Counted from the first letter of the stretch, positions 18,674 to 28,250 are shown. The stretch: DNA of 64,000 nt from Bacteroides bouchesdurhonensis (GCF_900155865.1 NZ_LT707006.1:213751-277750); one strand, 5' to 3'. Program-made: numbers and translations. The notes: generated by a model from the letters alone, not told the origin.

Positions 18674-19270
18674 CTATTTATTTTTAATATTTACAAAAGA
18701 TTTATGTGGCATGGTAGCTACGACTCCTGATTTATTGTAAATATAAACCTTACCTGATCCACGAGCAAATACATACTCGTTCCCTGAAGCATTATTTACA
18801 TCCTCCTTAGAAGGTGCTTGATCCCATCGACCAGTCTTGGTTGTTTTCATGGCATCCGTCCGCGCTCCAGTTTCTGTATTTATACTACCGACTCTTCCAC
18901 TTGGATGACTATGAAATACAATATCACCAGGACGTACATCAGGATGAGCTATATCCGTATGATCCTGTTTTAGAGGATCGCCTACAGGCCCTTCTGGTGA
19001 TTCCATCACTTCATTGTCACGCACTACACCGCCATATTCTCTATTATTCTCATCAGATGTTCCACCGGTACCTGAATCTTGATTGACAATGTCTACCATC
19101 TGTTTACGTATAGCTTTATCACTAATTATTTCCACACTGTTACTATAAGCTATCAAATTTTTACTAAAAGCCTCAGAGTTACCGGAATTCTCTTTTATAA
19201 AATTAGTCGTTGCCTTCGCTTCTTTTGAAGATATACCGGCAGAAGGAGCATCATTGTCAAAATGTTTTTT
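18674..19270 (-). pseudogene. JAMM-like tip of the full-length Rhs gene, out of frame
   Basis: This carries NFIKENSGNSEAFSKN, VEIISDKAIRKQMVDIVN, RPGDIVFHSHPSGRVG and APSKEDVNN, the same tip as in cassette E. It is one base out of frame with the gene above because the A-run has 6 A here (T6 at 19265-19270) against 7 in E. HSHP with S-x-x-D is consistent with a JAB/MPN metallopeptidase; the upstream Glu of the motif cannot be assigned with certainty. The tip would be made only by frameshifting, RNA polymerase slippage, reversion, or repair from cassette E. Confidence 0.7.
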
Positions 19271-22200
19271 ATTGTTTTTATAAGATACAGTTTGCCATCA
19301 TCATTACCATCATTACCTATATATCGGCCTTTTTCATCTATAAAGTCCCCTTTTCCATCAGGATCTATAAATTTCATCGGATTATTCATGCAATAAACAT
19401 AAGGACTAACAAAACTATATTTCTCACTTAAAGGATCCACCACATGCCATCTTCCTATCGCAGCATCATAATGCCTAGCACCATAATCATACCAATTCAA
19501 ACCATTCCTCGTATCCAACTCCTTACCGTTATACTTGTAAGGCTGGATGTTCGCTGTAGATGTGAAATTACCACCAAAAGGATAATAAGCATTCGTCTCT
19601 TCCACATTGCCATCCTTATCAGCTACAACACGAGTATTACCCTGATGATCCTTCAAATTGAAATGGAACTTCTTATCAGGGAAACTAACATAGCCGGCTT
19701 CATTCAGCAGCATCTTCAATACACCATTCTCATAGATCGCATTGCCACAGTAATCGGTTGTTAGAGTAGTACTACCGGTTTTATGAACCGTACGAAGTTT
19801 CGTTCCATCCGCTCCGTATTCATAATCTATACTATTGCTACCCGCAAGACTCACCTGACTAGGCAAATTTAAAAGATTATATTGAATATTACTAATATTC
19901 TTGTTTAAATCTTTAGTCAGATTACCGTTTTTGTCATAAGTGTATTCAGTTCTCTGGTTTGTACCGTCTTTAAACTCGGTTCCATTGCCGTAGACAACAC
20001 CGGTTGCAATATCTTTCACTGATTGCAATTGATTGCTGTTATAAGTCAGATTTAGGTTATCAATCAATCCGTAGCCTGTAGAGGAAGTCTGTCCGTAGCG
20101 TTTCAAGCCAAGGATATTTCCCATCTTGTCATAACCAGTGATCTGTTCGTTGAAGCGGTTAGGATTAACGGCAAGTGAAATGCCTTCTCCATAGATCGCA
20201 TCCTTCAATCTGGAAAGACCGTCATATGTAAAGTGGTATCCGCGTTCGCTTGTTTCCGCTCCTGACTTCCAGGACATACTGCTGATATTACCATTATAGC
20301 AAGGAGTATTACCCGCTGTTTCTTCCTGGTAATTCAGCGTTTGATTGAATAACAGACCCGTGATATGCTTGGTCCATGAACGTACATTATACGCATAGTC
20401 CGTTTTCAGTTTAACATTGCCGTTGTGACGCTCAGTTTTAAGACGACCCACTTCGTCATACACGTTATCGACTAATACAACGGGAGTCTCGCTGTTGAGT
20501 TGGTAAGTCGTTTTTAACAACCTGTCGGCAGTGTCGTACGTATGTGTACACAGTTCCGTCATGGTATCTTTACCGGGAACGGTACGTACCTGCTTTACCT
20601 TCGTTGGCTGACCGTTAAAGTTGTAAGCAGTAAACAACTGGTCCGTCCCGCCAAGTTCGTTATTGCCTTTCTGCTGGATAACGCGGTAACGTTCATCATA
20701 GTACATCACGGTGTATAATGGGGTACCGGTTACTCCGCCCTTGGATAGGCGTGCCGTCCAGGCTCCGGTCTGTTGTCCCCTGCAGCCACCGGAGTATTGT
20801 TTGCCGTATCCCGTTTCAGGTGAGTAGGTAGTGGAAGCATTATTAAGGATTCCGTTATACCCCAGAAAAGTGTAATCATCGTAATAATTGGCGGATAATA
20901 CCGTAGGGGTAGTCAGTGTATAACCCGATACACTATACCCTTTCAAAGTATTATTCTCTTTAACACGGGTAGCTTTCACGAGCTTGTTCTTCAAGGGATC
21001 GGCAGTGTAGCTCAAGGTATTCTTACAAGTTCCCGTCAAGGCTACACGTCCTAAGCCATCCACAATACAGAAGGACCATTCTCCCTTATCACGCTGATTG
21101 CCATCCTGAGTAAAAACGGGGCGGTCGGCAGCATCATAAATGGTGTATACAGGTTCACAGCCGGGAAGCTTTTTGTAGATACAACGGTTGTATTTATCGT
21201 AATGATAAATATAGGCATATTTTTTCAACGTCTCGTTCGTTTCAGCCCAGGAAGAATTACCTGTCAAACCATCGGCTGCCAGCGGGGGAAGAACCATACG
21301 CACATTGTCGTAGTTATCATAAACCATATAGGTATCGTGCTTAGTATCCCCTTCGAGTTGCCGGGTCAGAATGCTCTTACCGGATTTATCCTTGAATTCA
21401 TAACTGATGTGGCCATCCTCATCCGTAGTCTTCGTCACATCCAGCGTGGCAGTCGGATACGTTCCAGGACTGGAGATGCCGGTATCAGTCACCTCATAGA
21501 TACGGGCAATCAGATGTTCCGCAGGCACATCAATTGATGAAGTGGTTTCCGCATCTTCCGCGCTCAGGTTCGTCATACGGTCGGTGCGTACCGGACGCAC
21601 GCCGGAATGCCAGTCCGAGCCGGGACCGTATTGCTCGACAACTTCATTCAATGGCGAGTTATCGTAAATAGTACGGCTGTAAGGATGCGCATCCTTACCA
21701 TAAGGCGAGAATTCTTCAGCAGTGGATTTCAACGCAGCTGGATCGACATAAGAACCATTGGTGCCGCCTTTGGTCACCGGAAGCCAGAGGTTGGACTCAC
21801 GACCGATGCCGTCATATTCCTGCAACGTGAAAAGGTCGTCGCCATAAGCAGAGAAGCCATGCTGGACCTTGACCGTAGGATTACCGAAGCGATCATAATA
21901 CTGGATCTCGTGCCGCACTTCATCAGCTCCCAAAGTGAGAACATTGTCGCTTGCTACCGTAGGGATATAAGAGATCACATGAGGCCGGTCCATTGTCGTG
22001 GAAAGCGCTCCACAAACTCCACGCCCTTCAATATTAGTCGTGATAAATCCGTCCTGAGTGTTGCCTTCGGATACTATGTAATACGTCCCTGCGGCTAACT
22101 TGTTAATCTTTATCTGCGCATTTCCCGTACTGCCGCATTGCTCCGCTCCGGTATAGTTGTCATTGGAGTAGAGGACGGTTCCCGACGAATTCAGGATGCT

Positions 22201-23679
22201 CAGATACGTATCGGTAATAACAGAACCGCAATGGCTGACCTTCAGGTCTACAGGATGTTTCAACGTCAGTTTATAGAAAACGTCATGGGTCGATTTGCCA
22301 CTAAACTGATTGGTGTAGCCCGAAGAAGTGTTACGCGTGTCAGAATAGATAAAGCCTCCATTATGACTTCCGGCATCTATTGCGGTAACCAGCTTGTCAC
22401 CAATCTCTCCCAGAGAATGTCCCTGAATGCTTGTAGTCACATTACCATTGGTAGAACCGTCCGTCACCACATAATAGGTTCCGGGCATCAGAACGGGAAT
22501 ATGAAGGTAGGCACGCAGGGAATTGCTACAGCCACCCGTACCACTGTAATTGTCATTGTAATACAAGCATTTTTGTCCGGCAGAATAGACACTCAGGTAA
22601 GTATCGGCCACCGCAGATCCGCAGTTATTGATAGTCAGCTCCATGGGAGAGTTCAGCACCAGACGATAGAAAGCCTCGTTGCCCGCCTTGTTAGTGAGTT
22701 TGCTACCGGGATTCCGACTGGTATTATAGGTGTCGGTATAGCTGAAGTCGGAATCGTAGCTTCCCGCATCCAACGGACGTTTGAATCCCGATCCCAGAGG
22801 GAGTAATTTTCCTTCCAGGTTAATGGCAAGGTTACTCGGGTTACTATGAATTTCAGCCCATGAGTAGATGTAATAAGTCCCCGGATCGAGCATATAGCGA
22901 TATTTCCAATAACCACCGGAGACTAAACTCTTGGAGATGACACTGACAGAATCCGTCGGTGAGGACATCAGTGCGGAATGGAAATAGTTATATGCAGGTC
23001 CCTGACCCGAACCCGAATTATCCATGGTGAGTTCCATTGGCTGAGTGATCGTAAACTGGTGGACCATGTCGGAACGGGAATCGTCGATGTCCGGATCGCC
23101 AGTCAAACGATAATCCATGACGTAGTCCATCGGATACTGTACTCCAGGAGAGAGGGTGAAACCTGTATCAAAAGTACCCACAAACAAGGGACAGGAGAAA
23201 TCCTCGCCCGCCTGGCGGTACTCGCCTTCGATATGGACGGGCAGGATGCCATCGGTAAACCCACCGCTCATATTCTCGGAGGTAGGTTCGTAAACCAGGT
23301 AGTAGACTCCCGGAAGAAGAGCGGCAGTTTCTGCATAATGGATATTCGCATTCAAATGCTTCACTTCATTACCCAAGTGATCGAGGATATGAATATTAAC
23401 ATAAGAGAACGGACCACCTTGATGGGTGAAAAAGAGGTTCATCGAGCGTTCAAGCGTGAGCTTGTAGAATATGTCATTGGCTGGAACGGACGGATAACTG
23501 CTTTCAGGGCAAGAATAGTCGTTCGTATAATCGGCCGTGTTACAAGTATCGGCATACTCGAAAGGATCGAAATGGCTACCGATATCTATCGCGGTGCGCA
23601 TGCGGTCGCGATAACTTTGTGCGAACGCATTGCTCGAACAAAGTAGGATTAGTATGAAAGATATTAAAATACGTATCAT
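19195..23679 (-). CDS. Full-length Rhs/YD-repeat secreted protein (tip frameshifted)
   Basis: 1494 residues as read. A signal peptide (IRILISFILILLCSSNAFAQ) is followed by about four beta-sandwich repeats of roughly 130 residues, each with patterns like IDxGSHxxxFxYxDTxNT, FYKLTL, CGSxxxDTYLS, NDNYxG and PGTYYVV, resembling PPC-type adhesion domains. Next come YD-type segments (DRFGNPTVKV, YDEVGRLKTERHNGNV, YDGLSRLKDAIYGEG, YTYDKNGNLTKDLN) and the Rhs end motif GARHYDAAIGRWHVVDP..YCMNNPMKFIDPDG. Rhs cores form a shell that holds a C-terminal toxin. Here the end is wrong: after LYLIKTIK the A6 run shifts the frame to NILTMMLLLPV and stops. It is the only copy in the window with a start and export signal, 73 bases after the partner gene, so it is the expression site of the array. 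Confidence 0.85.
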   Translation of the reverse strand: MIRILISFILILLCSSNAFAQSYRDRMRTAIDIGSHFDPFEYADTCNTADYTNDYSCPESSYPSVPANDIFYKLTLERSMNLFFTHQGGPFSYVNIHILDHLGNEVKHLNANIHYAETAALLPGVYYLVYEPTSENMSGGFTDGILPVHIEGEYRQAGEDFSCPLFVGTFDTGFTLSPGVQYPMDYVMDYRLTGDPDIDDSRSDMVHQFTITQPMELTMDNSGSGQGPAYNYFHSALMSSPTDSVSVISKSLVSGGYWKYRYMLDPGTYYIYSWAEIHSNPSNLAINLEGKLLPLGSGFKRPLDAGSYDSDFSYTDTYNTSRNPGSKLTNKAGNEAFYRLVLNSPMELTINNCGSAVADTYLSVYSAGQKCLYYNDNYSGTGGCSNSLRAYLHIPVLMPGTYYVVTDGSTNGNVTTSIQGHSLGEIGDKLVTAIDAGSHNGGFIYSDTRNTSSGYTNQFSGKSTHDVFYKLTLKHPVDLKVSHCGSVITDTYLSILNSSGTVLYSNDNYTGAEQCGSTGNAQIKINKLAAGTYYIVSEGNTQDGFITTNIEGRGVCGALSTTMDRPHVISYIPTVASDNVLTLGADEVRHEIQYYDRFGNPTVKVQHGFSAYGDDLFTLQEYDGIGRESNLWLPVTKGGTNGSYVDPAALKSTAEEFSPYGKDAHPYSRTIYDNSPLNEVVEQYGPGSDWHSGVRPVRTDRMTNLSAEDAETTSSIDVPAEHLIARIYEVTDTGISSPGTYPTATLDVTKTTDEDGHISYEFKDKSGKSILTRQLEGDTKHDTYMVYDNYDNVRMVLPPLAADGLTGNSSWAETNETLKKYAYIYHYDKYNRCIYKKLPGCEPVYTIYDAADRPVFTQDGNQRDKGEWSFCIVDGLGRVALTGTCKNTLSYTADPLKNKLVKATRVKENNTLKGYSVSGYTLTTPTVLSANYYDDYTFLGYNGILNNASTTYSPETGYGKQYSGGCRGQQTGAWTARLSKGGVTGTPLYTVMYYDERYRVIQQKGNNELGGTDQLFTAYNFNGQPTKVKQVRTVPGKDTMTELCTHTYDTADRLLKTTYQLNSETPVVLVDNVYDEVGRLKTERHNGNVKLKTDYAYNVRSWTKHITGLLFNQTLNYQEETAGNTPCYNGNISSMSWKSGAETSERGYHFTYDGLSRLKDAIYGEGISLAVNPNRFNEQITGYDKMGNILGLKRYGQTSSTGYGLIDNLNLTYNSNQLQSVKDIATGVVYGNGTEFKDGTNQRTEYTYDKNGNLTKDLNKNISNIQYNLLNLPSQVSLAGSNSIDYEYGADGTKLRTVHKTGSTTLTTDYCGNAIYENGVLKMLLNEAGYVSFPDKKFHFNLKDHQGNTRVVADKDGNVEETNAYYPFGGNFTSTANIQPYKYNGKELDTRNGLNWYDYGARHYDAAIGRWHVVDPLSEKYSFVSPYVYCMNNPMKFIDPDGKGDFIDEKGRYIGNDGNDDGKLYLIKTIKNILTMMLLLPVYLQKKRRQRLIL

Positions 23680-23752
23680 GTTTCTGTTTTTTTATAAATT
23701 TTACAATAATGATGTCCGGCTGTTAAGTGGGCATGACATAGCTATGTCCGTC

Positions 23753-26700
23753 TTACTTTCCGAAATTATAGATATACTTCTGCAACATTACTTTCCGGGA
23801 TTCCGGATCGAGATAATAGCCCTCGGTCAGCCGGCTGTAACTGTCGTAATCGTATTTGGTCACCACACGGTTCGGGTCGGTGATGGACACGACTCCCTTC
23901 AGGGGCACATACGTATAAGAGGTCACACGTGCATTCGGCAGTTGGTCGCGCAGGAGATTGATATGTTCCAGCACCCAAGCACTCGGTGCTTCGCTGCCCG
24001 CACAGGTTTCAAGGTCGGAAACACCCATTGCCGAGTAGACCTGATCGATGGTGGCGTTCTCAATACGTGCGATAGGGAAACGGTTGCGGTAGCTCCAGAT
24101 AAAGCTGACGGGTATACTATCCTTACCCGCAATTTCCACCGGATTGTCATAGCCGTCGTAATGTCGATACTCCACTTCGTCCCGGTATTCTGCCATTTGG
24201 TCGGTACGCGACTGCACCTTCTCGGGACGACAGCTCTGGGATTTGAACAGGATACGGCTTTCGCGGCTTTTGCCTCCTTTCGTATGTTTATGATAAGACA
24301 GGATACCGGGGTAACCACTCAGATAATCATAAGTATCCGTGGCAAGGGTGTTGTCGCTTTCGGTGGTTTCCACACTGCGCGGTTTCAATGAAAAACTCGG
24401 ATCAGCAAAGTTAAACTCATAATTATATTTCTTTTCCGTAGTAAAGACATCTCGACGGCCATTGACGGTATGATACCTCTTACTGATCTGCTTATCCAGC
24501 AGACGGTACGTAGTGAAATCGATAATATAGCTGTGATCGGTATATGCAGGCAAGCTCTCCCAAAGCCCTGATACGTAGTCTTCCGGACTTATGATCACTT
24601 TCCGTTCGGGCACGTTGATTTCCTGTGCCCAGTTCCAGAAATTCTTTTCCGAGTATACATTCTCTGTGCTAGCCACCAGTTCGGCATTCTTGAAATACTC
24701 CGTACGAAGCAGTGAACCATACAACTGGTTGCTTGCTCCTTGGTTAAAATCGTCCGGAAGTTCATGTCCGATGTATGGTGTCATGCGAACAAGACTTCGG
24801 TTGCTTTCGGAGATGGAGTCCATCAGGAAAGTCTTCACCGAACCGGACGGGTCGTTGTTGTTCCATCTCAGCCGATCCTCGAAATCGTGCATTTTCACTT
24901 TGTAGTAGTACATTGTACGCTGGAAGTTCGCATCCTGACCGGACACTTCCTCACTGACTACGTTATACATCACGGGACTGCCATTATCAAAAGCAATGTT
25001 GGATACGGGCATGGAGTTGTAGAACGTGAGGTATTCGTACCAATAACCTGCCGCACCTTGGGCTGCCAGAATGGTGCTCGAATAATAATCGCGTTGTGTC
25101 ACGATGTGCTTGATGGCACCGCCGCCCCAGACCGGTTTGAAAGTCGGCTGTTTGGGATTGGTAAGACCATATCGGTATTCCTTCTTTATCTTTTTACCAG
25201 TCTGCTGATCGTAAGCTTCGATGCGAGCAATGCGTAGTCCACCTACCGGATGAAGGTAATCACAGGTTTCGTCCTCTTTGCTGTTATCGCGGAAAGCTCC
25301 GGAATTTCCTTCGTAGAAGAAGCTGGTCTGTAGTCCGTCAGGATTGGTTATCCTGTCCAATACTCCCTTTTGAGTCCATGAAACACTCGGCTCACGGTTG
25401 ATTCCCTGATAGTGGAGCGTATACTCGGTACCATTATCCGGACCGAGAAGGATGTTCTCACGTATGCTTGGTACAGTGGTTTGCACCGTTCCTCTATCGC
25501 TGCCGTTACAGAATCCCCAATGGTCTACGGCTGTCGTGTAAATTGAAGGCACACTTTCGGTATCTGTATAATGGAACAAATAGGTGTGGTCTTCCACTCC
25601 GGGGGCGGAGATGCGTACAGAATCCAATTTCGTCAATGAGGTTTCTTCGTTGTAAGGAGTGATAAAAAATTTGATGGTGCGTACCAGAACGTTATTCTCA
25701 TCTTTCACCTCTATTTTGTCGAACACATCGGTGTTGTTCGGACTCGCACCTACACTTTTATAGGACACCGACAACTTGTTTCCCTTGAAAGAGACTTCTT
25801 GCAACTGTGTGACAGAGATATCACCGGAGGTATAGGAGAAGGTGGGAGTGTAATTGATAGAGGTCTCCGACGGTAAGATCATTTCACGAATGGGTTCCTT
25901 CGATCCGGATGTAGGATCGTTGGATAACAGACGATAATAATGGTTATTGTTCTGTTCTATCATTATTACTTCATGAGTGTTTCCCTCACCTTTACTGTCA
26001 AATATCAATTTGTCATTCAAGTTATAAAACGTGTTAGGGTGTATATAATGCGGGATGGTGCGATAGGAAAAATTGACCAGTTCCTGTCCGGGATTGCGGG
26101 CGGAGTAGATGGAGCCGCATAACCAGCGGGTGATATATTCGCCGGTTTTTTCATATGCACCGTTAAAGGAATAAAAGATGCCGTTTTCATCAGTAATCTC
26201 TATGCCGTTAGCATTGTGGTATTCCACTTTGTCATTGTTGCGCGGAACTGTCCAAAGAGGATCGTACGCATTAAAGAAATAGCCGCTTCCACCACTGCGG
26301 GCAAGTTTGTAACTGAATTTGTCGGGCTGGGTATCATACTCATTATCCACCTGTTTGCCATAAAACTCCTGTGCTCCCTGCACGTCAGTCGGAGGAGTAT
26401 TCCATGAATATTGCCGGTTGAACCAGCCATGAATGTCGTCGTCCGCCACTCCATTGACCTGGCGACTGACGGAAGGCGCCAGGTTCAGCGTCCAGCCCGT
26501 ACCCGCGTAACCACTGCGTTCTTTGGGTTTGAGCCCTGAGGCGTGGTAGGACAAGGTGACGGGAATGCTGACTTCACCTGCCACGATCTCATACAGAGGG
26601 ATAGTAATGTCGGGAATACCCGTACAATGGTCCACCGGATACGACTGATATTTTTCCATTGCTGTCGCTTCCGGCGATACAGGGACGATACGTGGAACGT

Positions 26701-26824
26701 CAAGGCTGATTTTTTGGGGCTGCTGACCGTATATTCCTAATAGAGGAAGACAGGCGAGTAAAAGAATCCAGGATATCCTTCGTGTTATCCGGATTTCGTT
26801 ATGTGTTGTATATAAATTGTCCAT
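23753..26824 (-). CDS. Secreted SpvB/TcdB-like YD protein, partner of the Rhs gene
   Basis: 1023 residues. An N-terminal hydrophobic segment (WILLLACLPLLGIYGQ, residues about 19-34) after a basic extension suggests export. The following part (VPVSPEATAMEKYQSYPV, GIPDITIPLYEI, PVTLSYHASGLKP, GYAGTGWTLNLAPSVSRQV) resembles the start of SpvB/TcdB-type and other large YD proteins. The end has YD-like sequence (VVTKYDYDSYSRLTEGYY) but no Rhs core end motif and no toxin tip. It lies 73 bases upstream of the full-length Rhs gene on the same strand, presumably as one operon. By analogy with Tc toxins, where B and C subunits build one shell, the two could form a composite particle; this is inference. 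The reading frame is complete. Confidence 0.75.
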   Translation of the reverse strand: MDNLYTTHNEIRITRRISWILLLACLPLLGIYGQQPQKISLDVPRIVPVSPEATAMEKYQSYPVDHCTGIPDITIPLYEIVAGEVSIPVTLSYHASGLKPKERSGYAGTGWTLNLAPSVSRQVNGVADDDIHGWFNRQYSWNTPPTDVQGAQEFYGKQVDNEYDTQPDKFSYKLARSGGSGYFFNAYDPLWTVPRNNDKVEYHNANGIEITDENGIFYSFNGAYEKTGEYITRWLCGSIYSARNPGQELVNFSYRTIPHYIHPNTFYNLNDKLIFDSKGEGNTHEVIMIEQNNNHYYRLLSNDPTSGSKEPIREMILPSETSINYTPTFSYTSGDISVTQLQEVSFKGNKLSVSYKSVGASPNNTDVFDKIEVKDENNVLVRTIKFFITPYNEETSLTKLDSVRISAPGVEDHTYLFHYTDTESVPSIYTTAVDHWGFCNGSDRGTVQTTVPSIRENILLGPDNGTEYTLHYQGINREPSVSWTQKGVLDRITNPDGLQTSFFYEGNSGAFRDNSKEDETCDYLHPVGGLRIARIEAYDQQTGKKIKKEYRYGLTNPKQPTFKPVWGGGAIKHIVTQRDYYSSTILAAQGAAGYWYEYLTFYNSMPVSNIAFDNGSPVMYNVVSEEVSGQDANFQRTMYYYKVKMHDFEDRLRWNNNDPSGSVKTFLMDSISESNRSLVRMTPYIGHELPDDFNQGASNQLYGSLLRTEYFKNAELVASTENVYSEKNFWNWAQEINVPERKVIISPEDYVSGLWESLPAYTDHSYIIDFTTYRLLDKQISKRYHTVNGRRDVFTTEKKYNYEFNFADPSFSLKPRSVETTESDNTLATDTYDYLSGYPGILSYHKHTKGGKSRESRILFKSQSCRPEKVQSRTDQMAEYRDEVEYRHYDGYDNPVEIAGKDSIPVSFIWSYRNRFPIARIENATIDQVYSAMGVSDLETCAGSEAPSAWVLEHINLLRDQLPNARVTSYTYVPLKGVVSITDPNRVVTKYDYDSYSRLTEGYYLDPESRKVMLQKYIYNFGK

Positions 26825-26872
26825 AATTGAATTAGTTTAAATTGAATAGTTTAGTTTTTAATATAAAATAAG

Positions 26873-26918
26873 CAAACAATCCCTCTGATCGAACAGAATT
26901 TTTATCCCCAGAGGGATT
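26873..26918 (-). terminator. Hairpin after the smalltalk/amidase genes
   Basis: AATCCCTCTG (26878-26887) pairs perfectly with CAGAGGGATT (26909-26918) around a 22-base loop. On the minus strand it is followed by GTTTGCTTATTTT. It lies between the micro-ORF ending at 26993 and the Rhs operon starting at 26824, and probably separates the two transcripts. Confidence 0.5.
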
Positions 26919-26992
26919 GCACCAGTGTTTATGTTTCCATTAGTTCACAAGATTCATTTACAGAGTCTGCGAACTGAATCTGTTTACAAATC

Positions 26993-27067
26993 CTATAAGT
27001 TCATCGCATTACCGCCCACAGCTCCCAGCACTGCCGAAGCCACTGCAATAATCACTTTCAGGATCAT
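26993..27067 (-). CDS. Smalltalk-like micro-protein (24 residues)
   Basis: The peptide MILKVIIAVASAVLGAVGG then NAMNL matches the end of the Bacteroides smalltalk family, single-helix hydrophobic micro-proteins of about 30-35 residues usually found beside an HU-like protein and an N-acetylmuramoyl-L-alanine amidase, exactly as here. The family usually begins several residues earlier. The same frame extends upstream through KSTWD but meets TGA before a start codon, so either translation starts at 27067 or one base has been lost near 27085. It is a likely membrane peptide of unknown function. Confidence 0.65.
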   Translation of the reverse strand: MILKVIIAVASAVLGAVGGNAMNL

Positions 27068-27092
27068 GTCCCATGTTGATTTTCAAATAACT

Positions 27093-27548
27093 CTAATCAC
27101 ATGTTTGTGAAAGCAACTCTTTTGCTTCGAAGCACGGACACGTTTTGATCCATTCTTCCGGCTCTATCTCACCGTTACGGTTCAAGTCGGGACTCAGATC
27201 CCGATGTCCGCACACCCGGCAACCGGGAAACCGTTCACGCAACTGGTGAACCAACAGCCGGAGCGAAGCCTTCTGTTCCGGCGTCCGGGTATCTGCCGGG
27301 TGTCCCCGGCAGTCCAGACCACCTTCATAGCAAATTCCGATACTGTTGGCATTGAAACCTTTTGCATGTGCTCCGACGCGTTCGAGAGGTCGGGCGGGAT
27401 GGACCGAACCATCCTTGCGGATGTAGTAGTGATAGCCTGTCCCGTTGAACCCACGGCGACGGTGGATCAGGTCCAGATCCTCTGGCGAGAGCGTACAATC
27501 CTCCCTCGTGGCAGAACAGTGCACCACGATTAAATTAATAATTCGCAT
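27093..27548 (-). CDS. N-acetylmuramoyl-L-alanine amidase (amidase_2 type)
   Basis: 151 residues, a compact single-domain enzyme of the phage T7 lysozyme/PGRP fold that cleaves the bond between N-acetylmuramic acid and L-alanine. Zinc ligands are visible as VVHCSAT (His10), VGAHAKGFN (His) and KTCPCFEA (Cys). GYHYYIRKDGSV and NSIGICYEGG are typical of the family. It has no signal peptide, so it needs lysis or another route to reach the wall. DLSPDLNRNGEIEP is the usual insertion of the Bacteroides versions. It is associated with HU and smalltalk genes in many Bacteroides genomes; whether it serves the adjacent Rhs locus is unknown. Confidence 0.88.
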   Translation of the reverse strand: MRIINLIVVHCSATREDCTLSPEDLDLIHRRRGFNGTGYHYYIRKDGSVHPARPLERVGAHAKGFNANSIGICYEGGLDCRGHPADTRTPEQKASLRLLVHQLRERFPGCRVCGHRDLSPDLNRNGEIEPEEWIKTCPCFEAKELLSQTCD

Positions 27549-27693
27549 GTTTGTAGATGATTATAGGTAAATAAATACCTGGTTACATTCGTTTAGTTAA
27601 GTTCTCTAGTTTCTTGTTTAGCTAAGTTCCTATATTCCAGTCTTCAGTTAAGTCATTACCGCTATTGTGTTCTGTGTTTTTGGTCGTTGGAAG

Positions 27694-28188
27694 TTACAGA
27701 GTCGGATCCGGTGATTCTCCACTGTCGTCTCCTTCATCCGGCTTATTTGATTCTCCACCACCGGAGGCTGTGTTTTCGGCACGATCAAAACGGACACATC
27801 GAGCTCCCGTCACCATTGAACGAGTCGCCATGGTACCATCAAGATTCTTTGTACATGCAGGGAGAAAGCGGACTGTGAGTGAAGCTTGCGAAGCGGATAC
27901 CTCGCCGGAAGTTTCAACTCCGTTACCACCGGATTTCATCACCATGCGAAAAGTTCCAAAGCCATCCAGAGTTACACTTTCGGATGCTTGCAGATGTTGG
28001 GCTACTACCGTCACCAGATTGTCCAGTGTGTTTTTTACGTCACCCGGAGAGAGAGACGAGTAGGCAGCTATCTCTTTCGAGATTTGTGAAGTACTGACAT
28101 TTCCTGCGCGCAATACACGCGGATAAAATAGTTTTTTGCCGTCCTTATTCTTCAGAATAGACTGAAACGGCCCGTATAAAATTGGCAT
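27694..28188 (-). CDS. HU-family DNA-binding protein with acidic tail
   Basis: 164 residues. The first 110 resemble the HU/IHF-like proteins of Bacteroides (TSQISKEIAAYSSLSPGDV, NTLDNLVTVVAQHLQ, SVTLDGFGTFRMVM, ASLTVRFLPA). The C-terminal 30 residues are low-complexity and acidic (ASGGGESNKPDEGDDSGE), unlike classical 90-residue HU. It presumably binds or bends DNA. A Bacteroides-type -7 box lies at 28251-28258, about 63 bases upstream, suggesting that the HU / amidase / smalltalk group starts here. Confidence 0.8.
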   Translation of the reverse strand: MPILYGPFQSILKNKDGKKLFYPRVLRAGNVSTSQISKEIAAYSSLSPGDVKNTLDNLVTVVAQHLQASESVTLDGFGTFRMVMKSGGNGVETSGEVSASQASLTVRFLPACTKNLDGTMATRSMVTGARCVRFDRAENTASGGGESNKPDEGDDSGESPDPTL

Positions 28189-28250
28189 AATAGTAATTAT
28201 TTATTTAGTTAATTAATAGTTTGTTTTTGTCTTTAAGCTTATTGACATTA

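Noticed and set aside
21607..22806. Long plus-strand ORFs (163 and 222 codons) inside the full-length Rhs gene
   Set aside because: They are antisense to a clear repetitive beta-sandwich coding frame, and the same shadows recur in cassette A at 1868-2365.
23630..24391. Plus-strand ORF of 253 codons opposite the partner gene
   Set aside because: Shadow of the strongly coding minus frame; no signal, family pattern or ribosome site.
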